Part shown: positions 35,232-44,006 of the stretch, piece by piece
How the letters are laid out: each line of letters opens with the position of its first letter
Numbering within the stretch: position 1 is the first letter of the stretch
Assembly: GCA_009780175.1 (NCBI GenBank)
Contig: WRAO01000003.1
Location: 1 to 64,000 of the forward strand
Direction of reading: 5' to 3'
Source of the DNA: Oscillospiraceae bacterium
GTDB taxonomy: Bacteria; Bacillota; Clostridia; Oscillospirales; Oscillospiraceae
Length of the DNA stretch: 64,000 nucleotides
Position numbers and translations under genes: made by a program
Notes under the pieces: model-generated
What the model saw: only the letters and a program-made list of their open reading frames with translations
What the model was told of the DNA's origin: nothing
Database searches by the model: none

Positions 35232-36530
35232 TTACTCAAAAATCGCGTCCAAAAAGGAAGCGCCGTTCACGTCTACGGGGATTACCGGGACGCCGAGCGC
35301 CGCCGATAATTCTTCGACGGTCATATCGTCCAAAAAGACGCCTTCTCCGTGCCGGAGCATGGAGCGGGGGAGGAAGAGGCGTTTGCCCAAATCGCGGCCC
35401 TGTAGTTGGGCGCGAATGTCTCCACCGGTGACAAGACCGGATACAGTGATGGTGTGGCCGAAGAAGTCGTTTTGGATAGCATGTACCTGTCCGTCTAGTT
35501 TACCACAAATTTGCTCTGCTGTCGCTAGGTAATCTTGCAAAAATGGGGCGGCGGCAGAGCCGGTGGCGATGGAGAAGGGGGCGGGGGAGTGGTGGGGTGG
35601 GTCCATGGACTCCAAGGCTTCTAAAAACTCGGTCTCAAAAGAGCGGATGAGGCCGACGCCGTTTTCCAGTTGGGGGTAGCCTTCGTAGGCGTCTTCGCTG
35701 GGTAGGGGCAGTCCGGATTTGAGATAGAGTTCGTCGCCGCAGAAGAAGATGCGGCTGCCGTGTTTGGTAAGGCATTCTGCCGCGAATTGCTCCACTTGCT
35801 TGACTGCCGCATGGGCGGTTTCCGAGGTGAAGGCGGTTAGGGGGCATAGGTCGTCGCGATAGCGCGTGAGGCCTACGGGGACTACGGAGACGCTTTGGAG
35901 TTGGGGCCAGAGACCCGCTAAGTCCGGCATAGACTGGGCCAGAACAGCCCCGTCGTTGACGGTGGGGCAGAGGACGAGTTGGGCGTTCATCCGGATTCCG
36001 GCATCGGCGAAGCGGCGCATGAGTTCCATGCAACGGCCCGCGCGGGGGTTGCCGAGCATCCGGGTGCGGACGGTCGGGTCTGTCGCGTGGACGGAGATGT
36101 TGATGGGGCTGATGCGCAGGTGGATCATGCGGTCTAGGTCTTGGTCGCTCAGATTGGTGAGTGAGATATAGTTGCCGGTGAGGAAGCTCAGCCGGATGTC
36201 GTCGTCTTTGAAGTAGAGGGTTTCGCGTAGGCCCGGGGGGAGTTGGTCGATGAAGCAGAAAATGCAACGGTTTTGGCAGGAGCGGGACTGGTCCATGAGG
36301 TAATCTGCAAAATCGAGGCCAAGGTCTTGGCCTTCTTGTTTTTGCACGGAGACGGTCCGCCGCTCTCCGGTTGGGGTTTCTATCGTGACGGAAAGCGCGG
36401 CGTCGTAGCTATGAAATTGATAGTCTAGCACGTCCGCGATGGGGGTACCGTTGATGGCGACCAAAAAGTCGCCTGGGGCGATCTTTCCATCTGCCGGAGA
36501 GCCGGGGGCTATGCGGATGATCTCGGTCAA
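35232..36530 (-). CDS. DUF512 protein: PDZ-like domain plus radical SAM
   Basis: A 432-residue protein. Residues about 1-75 form a PDZ-like module (IIRIAPGSPADGKIAPGDF), followed by a radical SAM domain with the [4Fe-4S] motif CQNRCIFCFIDQLPPGLR (about 83) and SFLTGNYISLTNL, then the DUF512 C-terminal domain (FFCGDELYLKSGLPLP). Members are annotated as NifB/MoaA-like oxidoreductases and the substrate is unknown. I prefer TTG with first base 36530, preceded by GAGAGGTG; two ATGs 18-24 bases upstream lack a ribosome site. Adjacent to der. Confidence 0.88.
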   Translation of the reverse strand: MTEIIRIAPGSPADGKIAPGDFLVAINGTPIADVLDYQFHSYDAALSVTIETPTGERRTVSVQKQEGQDLGLDFADYLMDQSRSCQNRCIFCFIDQLPPGLRETLYFKDDDIRLSFLTGNYISLTNLSDQDLDRMIHLRISPINISVHATDPTVRTRMLGNPRAGRCMELMRRFADAGIRMNAQLVLCPTVNDGAVLAQSMPDLAGLWPQLQSVSVVPVGLTRYRDDLCPLTAFTSETAHAAVKQVEQFAAECLTKHGSRIFFCGDELYLKSGLPLPSEDAYEGYPQLENGVGLIRSFETEFLEALESMDPPHHSPAPFSIATGSAAAPFLQDYLATAEQICGKLDGQVHAIQNDFFGHTITVSGLVTGGDIRAQLQGRDLGKRLFLPRSMLRHGEGVFLDDMTVEELSAALGVPVIPVDVNGASFLDAIFE

Positions 36531-36553
36531 AACGAAACACCTCTCCATATGCA

Positions 36554-36584
36554 AATAGAGGAGGCAACTTCTGCCTCCTCTATT
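36554..36584 (-). terminator. Terminator of the DUF177-rpmF unit
   Basis: AATAGAGGAGGCA and TGCCTCCTCTATT form a perfect 13-base stem just beyond the rpmF stop, so expression of the downstream DUF512-der group needs read-through or another promoter. Confidence 0.8.
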
Positions 36585-36596
36585 CCTGTTTTGCGA

Positions 36597-36785
36597 TTAG
36601 TCTTCCGCTTTGACAGCGATGACTTCCCGGTCCTTGTATGTGCCGCAAGCTACACATGCCCGGTGGGGCAAGCGAAATGCGTTGCACTTGGAACAGGTCA
36701 GGACGTTGGGCGTGGTCAGCTTCCAGTGGGAGCTGCGACGCTTGTCTCGTCTCGTTCTGGATACTCTACTTTTTGGAACCGCCAT
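36597..36785 (-). CDS. rpmF: Ribosomal protein bL32
   Basis: A 62-residue protein beginning MAVPKSRVSRTRRDKRRSSH, followed by a zinc ribbon with paired cysteines (CSKCNAFRLPHRACVACG). Both CxxC pairs are intact, so this is the zinc-binding form. It is downstream of DUF177 (32-base gap), the conserved pair, and has GGAGGTGTC before its ATG. Confidence 0.98.
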   Translation of the reverse strand: MAVPKSRVSRTRRDKRRSSHWKLTTPNVLTCSKCNAFRLPHRACVACGTYKDREVIAVKAED

Positions 36786-36816
36786 AATGACACCTCCTTG
36801 GCAGGATGATTCTCAC

Positions 36817-37305
36817 TCATTCTTTATCTAGGAACTGCTGCAGAGCAGCAAGTCTAGGGTCGATATCTTGTTTGCAAGCGCAGGGGTCTTGGTTGAGGTC
36901 TGCACCGCAGGTGGTGCAGAGGCCGAGGCAATCTTCTTTGCAGACGATTTTGCTCTCCATGTCGAGGAAGAAGGCTGTTGTGAAGACTTCTTCCAGATCG
37001 ATCGCGCCGTCTTCTATGAGGAAGATGTCTGGGTTGGATTCATCGGTGAGTTCCTCAGCCAGGTATGCGACCACGGGTAGGGTCCGCTCGACAAGGAAGG
37101 AGGCCATACACCGATCGCAGGTGCAAGTCATCGCGATTTGGGCTTCGCCCCGGATTTCCAGTGCTCCGGCTATGTTGAATACGGTTCCGGAGATGGTGGA
37201 TGGGCCGCACATGGTGCAGGCGACCGGGTCGGGGAAGAGGAGAGAAAACGCGAACGGTTTCTTTGCTCCCGGGATTCCGATAATGTCGTTGAGCTTTAAG
37301 CGCAT
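36817..37305 (-). CDS. DUF177/YceD-family protein
   Basis: A 162-residue cytosolic protein of the YceD family (implicated in 23S rRNA accumulation in E. coli and plants). Residues 60-75 carry TCTCDRCMASF, and the C-terminal half has the conserved acidic segment GAIDLEEVFTTAFFLDME and a Cys-rich end (CLGLCTTCGADLNQDPCAC) that probably binds metal. First gene of a two-gene unit with rpmF, driven by a near-perfect promoter. Confidence 0.92.
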   Translation of the reverse strand: MRLKLNDIIGIPGAKKPFAFSLLFPDPVACTMCGPSTISGTVFNIAGALEIRGEAQIAMTCTCDRCMASFLVERTLPVVAYLAEELTDESNPDIFLIEDGAIDLEEVFTTAFFLDMESKIVCKEDCLGLCTTCGADLNQDPCACKQDIDPRLAALQQFLDKE

Positions 37306-37335
37306 GGGATATTACCTCGCTATTGTCGCTCTGAC

Positions 37336-37364
37336 ATTATAGTAGGAAATGGCGGTGTTGTCAA
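37336..37364 (-). promoter_or_regulatory. Consensus sigma-A promoter for DUF177-rpmF
   Basis: On the minus strand TTGACA (37364-37359) and TATAAT (37341-37336) are both exact consensus with a 17-base spacer, 31 bases before the start codon. Confidence 0.92.
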
Positions 37365-37389
37365 ATGTTTTTTCTTGTGGGAAATCCAC

Positions 37390-37418
37390 TTGCTTTTCTG
37401 CGATGTTTTTGGTAACAT
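37390..37418 (+). promoter_or_regulatory. Probable promoter of tRNA-Ser
   Basis: TTGCTT (37390-37395) and TAACAT (37413-37418) are 17 bases apart and end 18 bases before the tRNA. Confidence 0.55.
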
Positions 37419-37436
37419 AACGGGGACCAGATTTTT

Positions 37437-37525
37437 GGAAGCGTATCGAAGTGGTCATAACGAGCCTGACTCGAAATCAGGTGTACCGCAAGGTACCGTG
37501 GGTTCGAATCCCACCGCTTCCGCCA
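37437..37525 (+). tRNA. tRNA-Ser (anticodon CGA)
   Basis: An 89-base tRNA with acceptor arms GGAAGCG/CGCTTCC, discriminator G and encoded CCA. The anticodon stem-loop CTGA-CTCGAAA-TCAG gives anticodon CGA, reading UCG serine codons. The long variable arm (TACC/GGTA) is typical of tRNA-Ser, and the T arm GTGGGTTCGAATCCCAC is canonical. Confidence 0.97.
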
Positions 37526-37927
37526 AGAAAACCGGAAGCCTTGTAATATCAAGGCTTCCGGGAGTAAGAAAACGGCTGCACCCGTTTTTTCAAAAAATAA
37601 AGGCTAGGTTTGCAGGCAAGACGCTTACACCGTTCATCAGGTGCAAGCGTCTTTTTCTATCTCTCCGTTCTTGTCGTTTGCCTAGCGTTTGTCCTCTGGC
37701 TCTCGCTAACAATAGACCAGACGAAAAGCATTAGTCCGCTCTTTGGGCTGTTTGGTTGGCCTAGGTTCAGGGGCGGTAAGCATCCCTGATTTTGAGCCGC
37801 TAGGGTCAAAATATATTTAATCTACCCACTCTGGGGGGTATACCTATAATACGTCCGTTGGCGTTCCCACGCGACGGCCCATACAATGAACCCCTGCAAA
37901 TTTACATACTGTAGGGAGCAAACGAAC
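37526..37927. other. Terminators and unassigned intergenic DNA after tRNA-Ser
   Basis: Three hairpins: CCGGAAGCCTTG/CAAGGCTTCCGG (37532-37561), a weaker AACGGCTGCACCCGTTTTTT (about 37570-37590), and GACGCTT-ACACC/GGTGC-AAGCGTC followed by TTTTT (37620-37656). The first and second probably end the tRNA transcript. From 37657 to 37927 I see no gene; this strip leads into fragments of decayed genes. Confidence 0.6.
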
Positions 37928-38047
37928 ATGAAAATATATAGTTGCATTCGAGTATCAGCCGCCGACCAAAACGAAAGCCGCCAGCTTGACGCAAGAAAGA
38001 TTCATCAATCGGTTCGTTGCGCTACTAAATATGCTGTCTCTGTATAG
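37928..38047 (+). pseudogene. Truncated serine recombinase (resolvase/invertase) N-terminus
   Basis: The product starts MKIYSCIRVSAADQNESRQL, the N-terminus of serine recombinases, with the catalytic Ser in IRVSA. Similarity ends after about 23 residues and the frame stops at 39 residues; functional enzymes have about 180 or more. GTAGGGAG precedes the start. It is a remnant of a mobile or invertible element. Confidence 0.75.
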
Positions 38048-38191
38048 AGTCTCTTCCGGCACAGAAATATCCCTTGCATTCACAGAAAATGGCGCCATTC
38101 TCCGCATCAACAAAGGTCCCGCCGCACTATTTAGTCCTCCAGTACATCATAGAGTCTGCATTGCCCATAAGAACCACTCCTTCTTTTTGAG

Positions 38192-38437
38192 TTATCCAAT
38201 GCTTATCTGCACTGGGCTACGCCTATCTGTCGTTGTACCATCACCTAACTGACCGAGATCATTCACGCCCCAAGCCCAGAGCGTACCATCATCACGAATA
38301 GCATAACTCGACAAAAGCCCCGCTTCAACATGGATTATGCCGCCGCTCGGCGCACAAGCGCTGAGGCCCATTATGAATAATATCAAAATGGCTGCTATGA
38401 GTTGGTTCTTCCTATTCACTCTCTTATCCCCCTTCAT
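38192..38437 (-). pseudogene. Truncated RCC1-repeat lipoprotein
   Basis: An 81-residue frame with a lipoprotein signal (basic start, ILILFIMGLSAC with lipobox Cys) followed by only one RCC1 repeat (SSYAIRDDGTLWAWGVNDLG, QLGDGTTTDRR). RCC1-type lipoproteins of Clostridia carry many such repeats, so this is the N-terminal remnant of a longer gene. GGAGGG precedes the start. It follows the truncated TetR gene on the same strand. Confidence 0.7.
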
Positions 38438-38458
38438 AGTAATTCCCTCCAAAACGAA

Positions 38459-38689
38459 TCATAATTGTTCTCGTGCAGAGGTCAAGATGTCTCCGCACAG
38501 GTCGAGCAAGTAAAAGTACAGGGCCCGCTTGTTGCCGAAGTAGTGGAATACCATCCCTTTGGAGATGCCAGCGGTGGCGGCGATGTAGCCGGTGGAGGCT
38601 TTGCTGTAGGTGTTTTCGCTGAACACCTGAAGCGCGGCGTCGACAATTTTCTTCTGCTTGTCTGCGGGTAGGGCCAGAAATGTTTCCAT
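38459..38689 (-). pseudogene. Truncated TetR-family regulator (DNA-binding domain only)
   Basis: A 76-residue frame starting METFLALPADKQKKIVDAAL. The TetR HTH is complete (VFSENTYSKASTGYIAATAG, ISKGMVFHYFGNKRALYFYL) but the frame ends soon after, whereas the family is about 190 residues long. The ligand-binding domain is missing, and the RCC1 fragment starts 22 bases downstream, so the gene was probably cut by a deletion. A small DNA-binding-only product remains conceivable. Confidence 0.7.
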
Positions 38690-38800
38690 AGAGGTATCTC
38701 TTAGAGGGTATTGATCGATTCGGTTTATGATGGAAACATAACAAACTAAACCAAATCGGTCAATGAATTTGGGGAAATTTTTTATGATTTCTTAAAAAGC

Positions 38801-38830
38801 GTTGATTTTTGTTGATTTTTGTTGATTTTT
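38801..38830 (+). repeat. Three tandem copies of GTTGATTTTT
   Basis: A perfect 10-base unit is repeated three times directly upstream of the promoter at 38843-38871. Confidence 0.9.
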
Positions 38831-38842
38831 GGAAAATTTTAC

Positions 38843-38871
38843 TTGAGTCGATTCAGCGCATATGGTATAAT
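38843..38871 (+). promoter_or_regulatory. Strong sigma-A promoter for the SLH gene
   Basis: TTGAGT (38843-38848) and TATAAT (38866-38871) are 17 bases apart, with TGG before the -10. The leader to the start codon is about 100 bases. Confidence 0.8.
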
Positions 38872-38975
38872 TTATAATAGCGTTTTTGTGCGCGCTACCA
38901 TATTTTGTGTGGCGTACTTCCGAAGGGCCAGGGGAAAATAGTGCGAATAGGATGAGCGAGCAAGGGGATGCGGGA

Positions 38976-41900
38976 ATGCGTACAAGAAAATTACAGATAA
39001 ATGCAAAGCGGGGTCTGAGCTTATTGCTGGTCCTAGCTTTGCTGTTCTCTCTTGTGCCGCTGTCGGCATTTGCGGATGGGGAAGTACCCATGGAGCCGGT
39101 GCCGGGGTACATTGGGATTGTGCCCTTAACTACCGAGTACGTAAGCACCTTGGTAGCGTGGAACGCTGCAATCGCCGATATAACAGTGACAGAAATTGTC
39201 CTCCAAGCTGATATCACCCTCCCCGGCGCTGTCACCATCGTCGCAGGGCGCAATCTTTTGGTCCGAAGCGAATATGGCGAGTTGTGGACCCTGTGGCGAA
39301 CGGCTGGTGCGGCACGACATTTTACAGTGAACGGCACTTTGACTTTGGAAAATGTCATTTTGAGCGGGAACTATCCGATGTTCTCCGGCAATCACGGCGG
39401 GATTCAGGTGAATGCCGGCGGAAGCTTGATTATGGAAGATGGCAGCGCGATTACGAGGAATCGGAATAATGGAAACGCGTCTGCCAGTGCTGTACTTGTA
39501 GATGGCGCAGGCGCCACGTTCACTATGAACGGCGGTGAGATCAGCTATAATAGCACACTCTCCATTACCGCCACCTCATCGTCCGGCTCGGCGACAGTGT
39601 TTGTCATCGGCGGGGCTGTCTTCACCATGAACGACGGCGTAATCCGCAATAATATTGGCCGCTTCGGTGGCGGCGTGCGTATCGGACAAACCGCAGCGAT
39701 CGGTGGCGACAATAGGATGTACATGAACGACGGCGAGATATATGGCAATACGGCTTTCTTTGGCGGCGGCGTGAATCTTGAGTTCGGCACATTCACCATG
39801 ACAGCCGGCATAATCCGCGACAATATTGCGACCGCGTTTCAGAATGATACAGCGCTTGCTCGTACGGATGGTCGTGGCGGCGGCGGGGTGTTCATACAAA
39901 ACAGCGGCATATTTAACATGTCTGGAGGTGTGATCCATGACAATCACTCTTACACGCACGGTGGAGGAGTGATGTCGGGGACGCCTGCTGCCAATCAGTT
40001 CAACATGACCGGCGGTACGATTCGCGACAATACAGCCGACCGGCGCGACATCCCGCCCGCCCTTGCAACCCCCACCAACACCGGCGGTGGGGTGCGGATG
40101 TCCAATGGGGTCTTCACTATGGGTACCGCTACGCTGGAGGATGGCACGATCACTTACGGGACCATCACCGGGAACACCGCGACAAACGATGGCGGGGGCA
40201 TCTGGATTGGCGCGGGCACTACCATAGCGAACGCGCGGCTCAACTTGAATGCCAATATAGGAGTCATCTCGAATAACACGGCGCTATATGGCGATGGCGG
40301 CGGGATTTTTACTGTTGCGAATAATGGATATCCGCCGTCACTGCTTCCGACGCATTATCCGAACATCATAGCGACGGCCCCACTCTCGGTCATATTCTTC
40401 GGCAATGTCGCAGGCGGTGGACGCTTTGCGCCGCCCTTAAATCCGGGCGCCCGCCCCTTTGGGGGGCTGCTCAACAACTACGCCATCAACTATCGGGGTC
40501 CGAATCCAGAGGCCTATATCACCTTTATGCTGCACGGTGGCTATTATAATAGTAGTACGACGAGCGTCTCTTTTCCAATTCCTTTAGGGGGAATGGTTGA
40601 TCCGGCCGATATTCCGACTCCGCCTAACCTGAACAGACCGCTCTACACCTTCCTCGGCTGGATTCTGCGCGGCGACCTGACGAATACACTGCTCCAGGCA
40701 GACGAGATCGAAGACATGACTTTCACGGAAAGCACGATCTTTGATGCCCAGTGGTATCCGCTGAATCCGATTATAATCACTTATTTGTCCGGTGCGAACG
40801 GCACATTTGCGGGCGGCGGAACGAGTAGCACGGAGGTTTTGGCTGGGCCCGGGTATCCGATCCAAGCGCCGACGCCGGTTCCGCACAGCGGGTGGCAATT
40901 TGCCGGCTGGAGCCGCGATGGCGGCACCGCTTTGCTCGGCACGGCGGAAGTGATGGCGACGTTCATCGACACGAACACGACCTTCACCGCCCAGTGGGAG
41001 CCATCGGTTACGATTACCTATCTATCCGGTACAAACGGCACATTTGCCCCGCCGGGCGCGCCGAATCTGCGGACAGAGACGATAGTTGGCGGCGGCGCCT
41101 TTCCGAACCAAGTGCCGACGCCGATTGCGAACAATGGTTGGCAGTTTGCGGGCTGGTTGCAGGCTGGCGGCACTACTTTGTTCACTACGGCACAGGTTGA
41201 GGCACTTTTCATCAGCGATAACACAACATTCACGGCACAATGGACGCAAATCGGCGGAGGCGGATGGACGCCGCCTGCGCGCCCAGCCCGGCAGGCGTAT
41301 CTGATCGGGACGGAAGAAGGATTGATCCGCCCCAACGCCAACATTACGCGGGCCGAGGTGGCAACCATTTTCTTCCGTTTGATCAGCGACGCGGATCGCA
41401 AAGCAGGCTGGAGCCAGACAAATCCGTTCTCCGATGTGGAGCGCAATCACTGGTTTAACAACGCCGTATCTACCACTACGCGGATGAAGATTTTCCAAGG
41501 CAGACCGGACGGCACATTCGGGCCAAACGAGCCGATCACGCGGGCGGAGTTGGCGACGGCGGTGGCACGGTTTATGGATGTGGCGGGGTTTCTAAACGCA
41601 GGAGGCAATCAGTTCAGCGACATCTCCGGCCATTGGGCGAATGCGTATATCAATGCGGCGGCGATGAATCGTTGGGTAGAGGGTCCGGATGGTCTGGGCG
41701 GCGCATTTTACCCAGATCGCCCGATCACACGGGCGGAAACGGCAGCGATTATCAACCGGATATTCGAACGCCTACCCGAGACGCCGGCGGATTTGCTGCC
41801 GGATATGATTACCTGGCCGGACAATGCGAATATAGGTGCGTGGTTCTATTTGTATCTCCAGTCTGCGTCGAACTCGTATACGTTTCAGCGAAAGCCGGAT

Positions 41901-41996
41901 GGCGTTCATGAGCGTTGGATCGCGATTATCCCAGTCCGCGATTGGGCTGCGTTAGAGCGGCCGAACTCTACGCCGGGTGATATTTTGGGTGGCTAG
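38976..41996 (+). CDS. Large SLH surface protein with beta-helix and InlB-type repeats
   Basis: A 1006-residue secreted protein. Signal peptide 1-34 (RGLSLLLVLALLFSLVPL, then SAFA). A beta-helix region (about 100-480) made of repeats like FTMTAGIIRDNIAT and GGGVFIQNSGIFNMSGG, then InlB-like repeats (about 500-775; ITYLSGANGTFAGG and ITYLSGTNGTFAPP, each ending FTAQW), and three SLH domains (about 785-955; TRAEVATIFFRLISDADRKA, TRAETAAIINRIFERLP). The SLH and tail regions closely match the protein at 20342-23239. ATG 38976 is chosen for AAGGGG 9 bases upstream and the normal signal peptide; an ATG at 38952 is possible. The small secreted protein starts 10 bases after it. Confidence 0.92.
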   Translation: MRTRKLQINAKRGLSLLLVLALLFSLVPLSAFADGEVPMEPVPGYIGIVPLTTEYVSTLVAWNAAIADITVTEIVLQADITLPGAVTIVAGRNLLVRSEYGELWTLWRTAGAARHFTVNGTLTLENVILSGNYPMFSGNHGGIQVNAGGSLIMEDGSAITRNRNNGNASASAVLVDGAGATFTMNGGEISYNSTLSITATSSSGSATVFVIGGAVFTMNDGVIRNNIGRFGGGVRIGQTAAIGGDNRMYMNDGEIYGNTAFFGGGVNLEFGTFTMTAGIIRDNIATAFQNDTALARTDGRGGGGVFIQNSGIFNMSGGVIHDNHSYTHGGGVMSGTPAANQFNMTGGTIRDNTADRRDIPPALATPTNTGGGVRMSNGVFTMGTATLEDGTITYGTITGNTATNDGGGIWIGAGTTIANARLNLNANIGVISNNTALYGDGGGIFTVANNGYPPSLLPTHYPNIIATAPLSVIFFGNVAGGGRFAPPLNPGARPFGGLLNNYAINYRGPNPEAYITFMLHGGYYNSSTTSVSFPIPLGGMVDPADIPTPPNLNRPLYTFLGWILRGDLTNTLLQADEIEDMTFTESTIFDAQWYPLNPIIITYLSGANGTFAGGGTSSTEVLAGPGYPIQAPTPVPHSGWQFAGWSRDGGTALLGTAEVMATFIDTNTTFTAQWEPSVTITYLSGTNGTFAPPGAPNLRTETIVGGGAFPNQVPTPIANNGWQFAGWLQAGGTTLFTTAQVEALFISDNTTFTAQWTQIGGGGWTPPARPARQAYLIGTEEGLIRPNANITRAEVATIFFRLISDADRKAGWSQTNPFSDVERNHWFNNAVSTTTRMKIFQGRPDGTFGPNEPITRAELATAVARFMDVAGFLNAGGNQFSDISGHWANAYINAAAMNRWVEGPDGLGGAFYPDRPITRAETAAIINRIFERLPETPADLLPDMITWPDNANIGAWFYLYLQSASNSYTFQRKPDGVHERWIAIIPVRDWAALERPNSTPGDILGG

Positions 41997-42006
41997 GAGG
42001 GGACTG

Positions 42007-42561
42007 GTGCGGAAGCGGTTGATTGTGTTGCTATTGGCCTTGGTTTTGTTGACGAGTGGTGGGGCCATGGCGATAAGCTGGGTGACAGTCCAAAGTATTG
42101 ACCAACTGGCAGACGTGGCAACATATGTTGTTCGAGTTGAAGTGTTAGATGGCAGAGAAGTCAGGGTTCTGGAAGTATTCAGCGGGGAAATCCGACCGGG
42201 AGATACAATAGAGATTAGGCAGGTTGGAGGAAATTTTTGGGATAGATGGAGATTGCGGCGGACATGGGATGTGCCTGAACTTCCTCTCGTGCGAGGTGAT
42301 GACTTGGTTTTGTTCCTATTCCGTATGGGAGACAGTCCACGCGCAGGTCTATTGAATCCCTGGCAAGGCGCATACCGATTTCCAAATTCCAACGAAAGTA
42401 CGCTGACGGTGGACCTGCCCAGAGTACTTGAAAATGCCATAAGGCCTGGATTAAGGTTGACCATTGGGGATTTGCTAGAAATCGCCGAGGCCAACTTCGG
42501 GGATGAGCCGCGGGAGGTGCTTGCGCACAGCGGGGCAAGGCCGAGAAATCCGGCGATTTAG
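42007..42561 (+). CDS. Small secreted protein of unknown function
   Basis: A 184-residue protein beginning at GTG 42007, preceded by AGGAGGGG that overlaps the end of the SLH gene. Signal peptide at about 1-26 (RLIVLLLALVLLTSGGAMA). The mature part has a beta-rich domain with the pattern YVVRVEVLDGREVRVLEVF, GEIRPGDTIEIRQVGG and PLVRGDDLVLFLF, as in secreted proteins often found near S-layer proteins. No enzymatic motif is seen. It probably travels with the SLH protein upstream, as a two-gene transcript. Confidence 0.75.
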   Translation: MRKRLIVLLLALVLLTSGGAMAISWVTVQSIDQLADVATYVVRVEVLDGREVRVLEVFSGEIRPGDTIEIRQVGGNFWDRWRLRRTWDVPELPLVRGDDLVLFLFRMGDSPRAGLLNPWQGAYRFPNSNESTLTVDLPRVLENAIRPGLRLTIGDLLEIAEANFGDEPREVLAHSGARPRNPAI

Positions 42562-42640
42562 TTGCTGTGGTCGTTGCCGCCCATTGCGGTTGCCGCAATC
42601 ATAGTACGGAGGCGGAGAAGGGCAAAGCCAAATTCTGTGC

Positions 42641-42669
42641 TTGACAGCGGGGATGCGCTATCCTAGAAT
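42641..42669 (+). promoter_or_regulatory. Sigma-A promoter of the cobalamin operon
   Basis: Exact TTGACA (42641-42646) and TAGAAT (42664-42669) with a 17-base spacer; transcription would start about 30 bases before the riboswitch core. Confidence 0.85.
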
Positions 42670-42704
42670 AGATGTATCTTCGAAAATTGAATAGTTCAAA
42701 ATGA

Positions 42705-42885
42705 TGGTGCGCACAGCTTGGCGCTGTGCGAGAATCGAGAATCAGGTGCGAATCCTGAACAGTCCTGCTACCGTGATGACGAGTGAGGTTCCCGTTTGGG
42801 CGCATGCCGAAACAGCCATTGGACACTGTGTGTTTGAGAAGGCGAACCTTTGCGATGATGTCTAAGCCGGAAGACCGGCCTCATT
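42705..42885 (+). promoter_or_regulatory. Cobalamin (B12) riboswitch
   Basis: Characteristic segments in order: stem GCGCACAGC/GCGCTGTGC, GAATCAGGTGCGAATCCTGA, CAGTCCTGCTACCGTGATGA, ACAGCCATTGGACAC, GAGAAGGCGAACC, CGATGATGTCTAAGCCGG and AGACCGGCC. The last matches the B12-box pattern (AGCC-GGAGACC-GCC). It precedes btuF and so controls cobalamin import by ligand-dependent repression. Confidence 0.92.
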
Positions 42886-42988
42886 TTCGGCGATTTTGTT
42901 TCACAGTCGCTGCCGTAATGGCTCCACAGAGTATGGGGGGTAAGGTTGTTGTGGGGGTCTTTTGGCGTATCTGCAATGATGCTGTTTG

Positions 42989-43034
42989 TCCCGGTTGATC
43001 GTGGTGCGATATCACGGTTGGTCGGGATTTTTGG
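42989..43034 (+). terminator. Riboswitch-controlled terminator (attenuator)
   Basis: TCCCGGTTGATCGTG and CACGGTTGGTCGGGA can form an imperfect stem followed by TTTTT, 34 bases before btuF. Its place between riboswitch and first gene fits transcription termination at high cobalamin. Confidence 0.65.
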
Positions 43035-43067
43035 TTGTCAAAATAATCGAAAGTTAGAGAAAAAAAC

Positions 43068-44006
43068 ATGAGAAGAATGAGAAAAGGGATTATCGCGTTG
43101 GTACTATTAGCCCTTGTGGCACTACTTTTTATGGCCTGTAACACCGGAGAACCGGTGGGGGTGCCAGCGGGCAGTGTGCTCACGTATGACAGAGAAGGTT
43201 TTCCCGTTACACTGCCGGAACAGAGAGAGGCCATCATATCCATCGGTCCCTCCAATACCGAGATTCTGGTCGCACTTGGGTTTGGTGAGGCGATTGTTCA
43301 GGCGGACATGTTCTCCGCAGATGTAGACGGAATCCGGTCCGGGATTTCTACGCTGGACATGTTTGGCCTGGATTTGGAATACATTATCAGCCTTGCGCCG
43401 GATGTTGTGTTTATTACGGGTATGACCCGGACGCCCGGGGCGGAAGATCCCTTACATGCGGTTTCGTCTGCGGGGATTTCTGTAATCTACATGCCCATCA
43501 GCGCGAGTATTGCGGAGATTCAAGAGGACATCCGCTTTATCGCCGCTGTGTTGGGGGTAGAGGATAGGGGCGAGGCGATTGCCGCGGACATGATGCGGGA
43601 GATCGAAACGATCCTGGCGCTCGGGGAGACGATTACGGAAAGGCGGAGCGTGTATTTCGAGATATCACCGCCGCCCCATATGGTCAGCTTTGGGACGGGT
43701 ACATTTTTGCATGAGATGATAGAGATCATCGGTGCGGTCAATGTGTTCGCGGACCAAGCGGGATGGTTTCCGGTGTCGGGCGAGACGCTGGTAGAAGCGA
43801 ATCCGGATGTCATCCTCACCTCGGTGGATTTTTTGGAGGACCCGGTGGGGGATATTATGAACCGGCCCGGTTGGACGACGATTACGGCGGTCCATAATGG
43901 CGAGGTGTTCCGGATTGATGCCAATACCAGCAGTCGTCCGAGCCATAACATAGTGGCGGCCTTGTGGGAAATGGCTCGCGCTGTATATCCGGACGTGTTT
44001 CGATGA
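43068..44006 (+). CDS. btuF: Cobalamin ABC transporter substrate-binding lipoprotein
   Basis: A 312-residue lipoprotein. Signal with lipobox (LVALLFMACN, acylated Cys at about 24), then a two-lobed FecB/BtuF-type periplasmic binding fold (IISIGPSNTEILVALG; LEYIISLAPDVVFITG; VEANPDVILTSVDF) with the long helix between lobes. It captures cobalamin or a corrinoid and hands it to BtuCD. The substrate is inferred from the upstream B12 riboswitch, since sequence alone would allow a siderophore. Stop overlaps the btuC start as ATGA. Confidence 0.88.
   Translation: MRRMRKGIIALVLLALVALLFMACNTGEPVGVPAGSVLTYDREGFPVTLPEQREAIISIGPSNTEILVALGFGEAIVQADMFSADVDGIRSGISTLDMFGLDLEYIISLAPDVVFITGMTRTPGAEDPLHAVSSAGISVIYMPISASIAEIQEDIRFIAAVLGVEDRGEAIAADMMREIETILALGETITERRSVYFEISPPPHMVSFGTGTFLHEMIEIIGAVNVFADQAGWFPVSGETLVEANPDVILTSVDFLEDPVGDIMNRPGWTTITAVHNGEVFRIDANTSSRPSHNIVAALWEMARAVYPDVFR

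Noticed and set aside
37375-37734. Plus-strand frame of 119 codons across tRNA-Ser
   Set aside because: It includes the tRNA and its terminators.
37986-38252. Plus-strand frame of 88 codons overlapping the recombinase remnant
   Set aside because: No ribosome site, no domain, and it overlaps the RCC1 fragment on the other strand.
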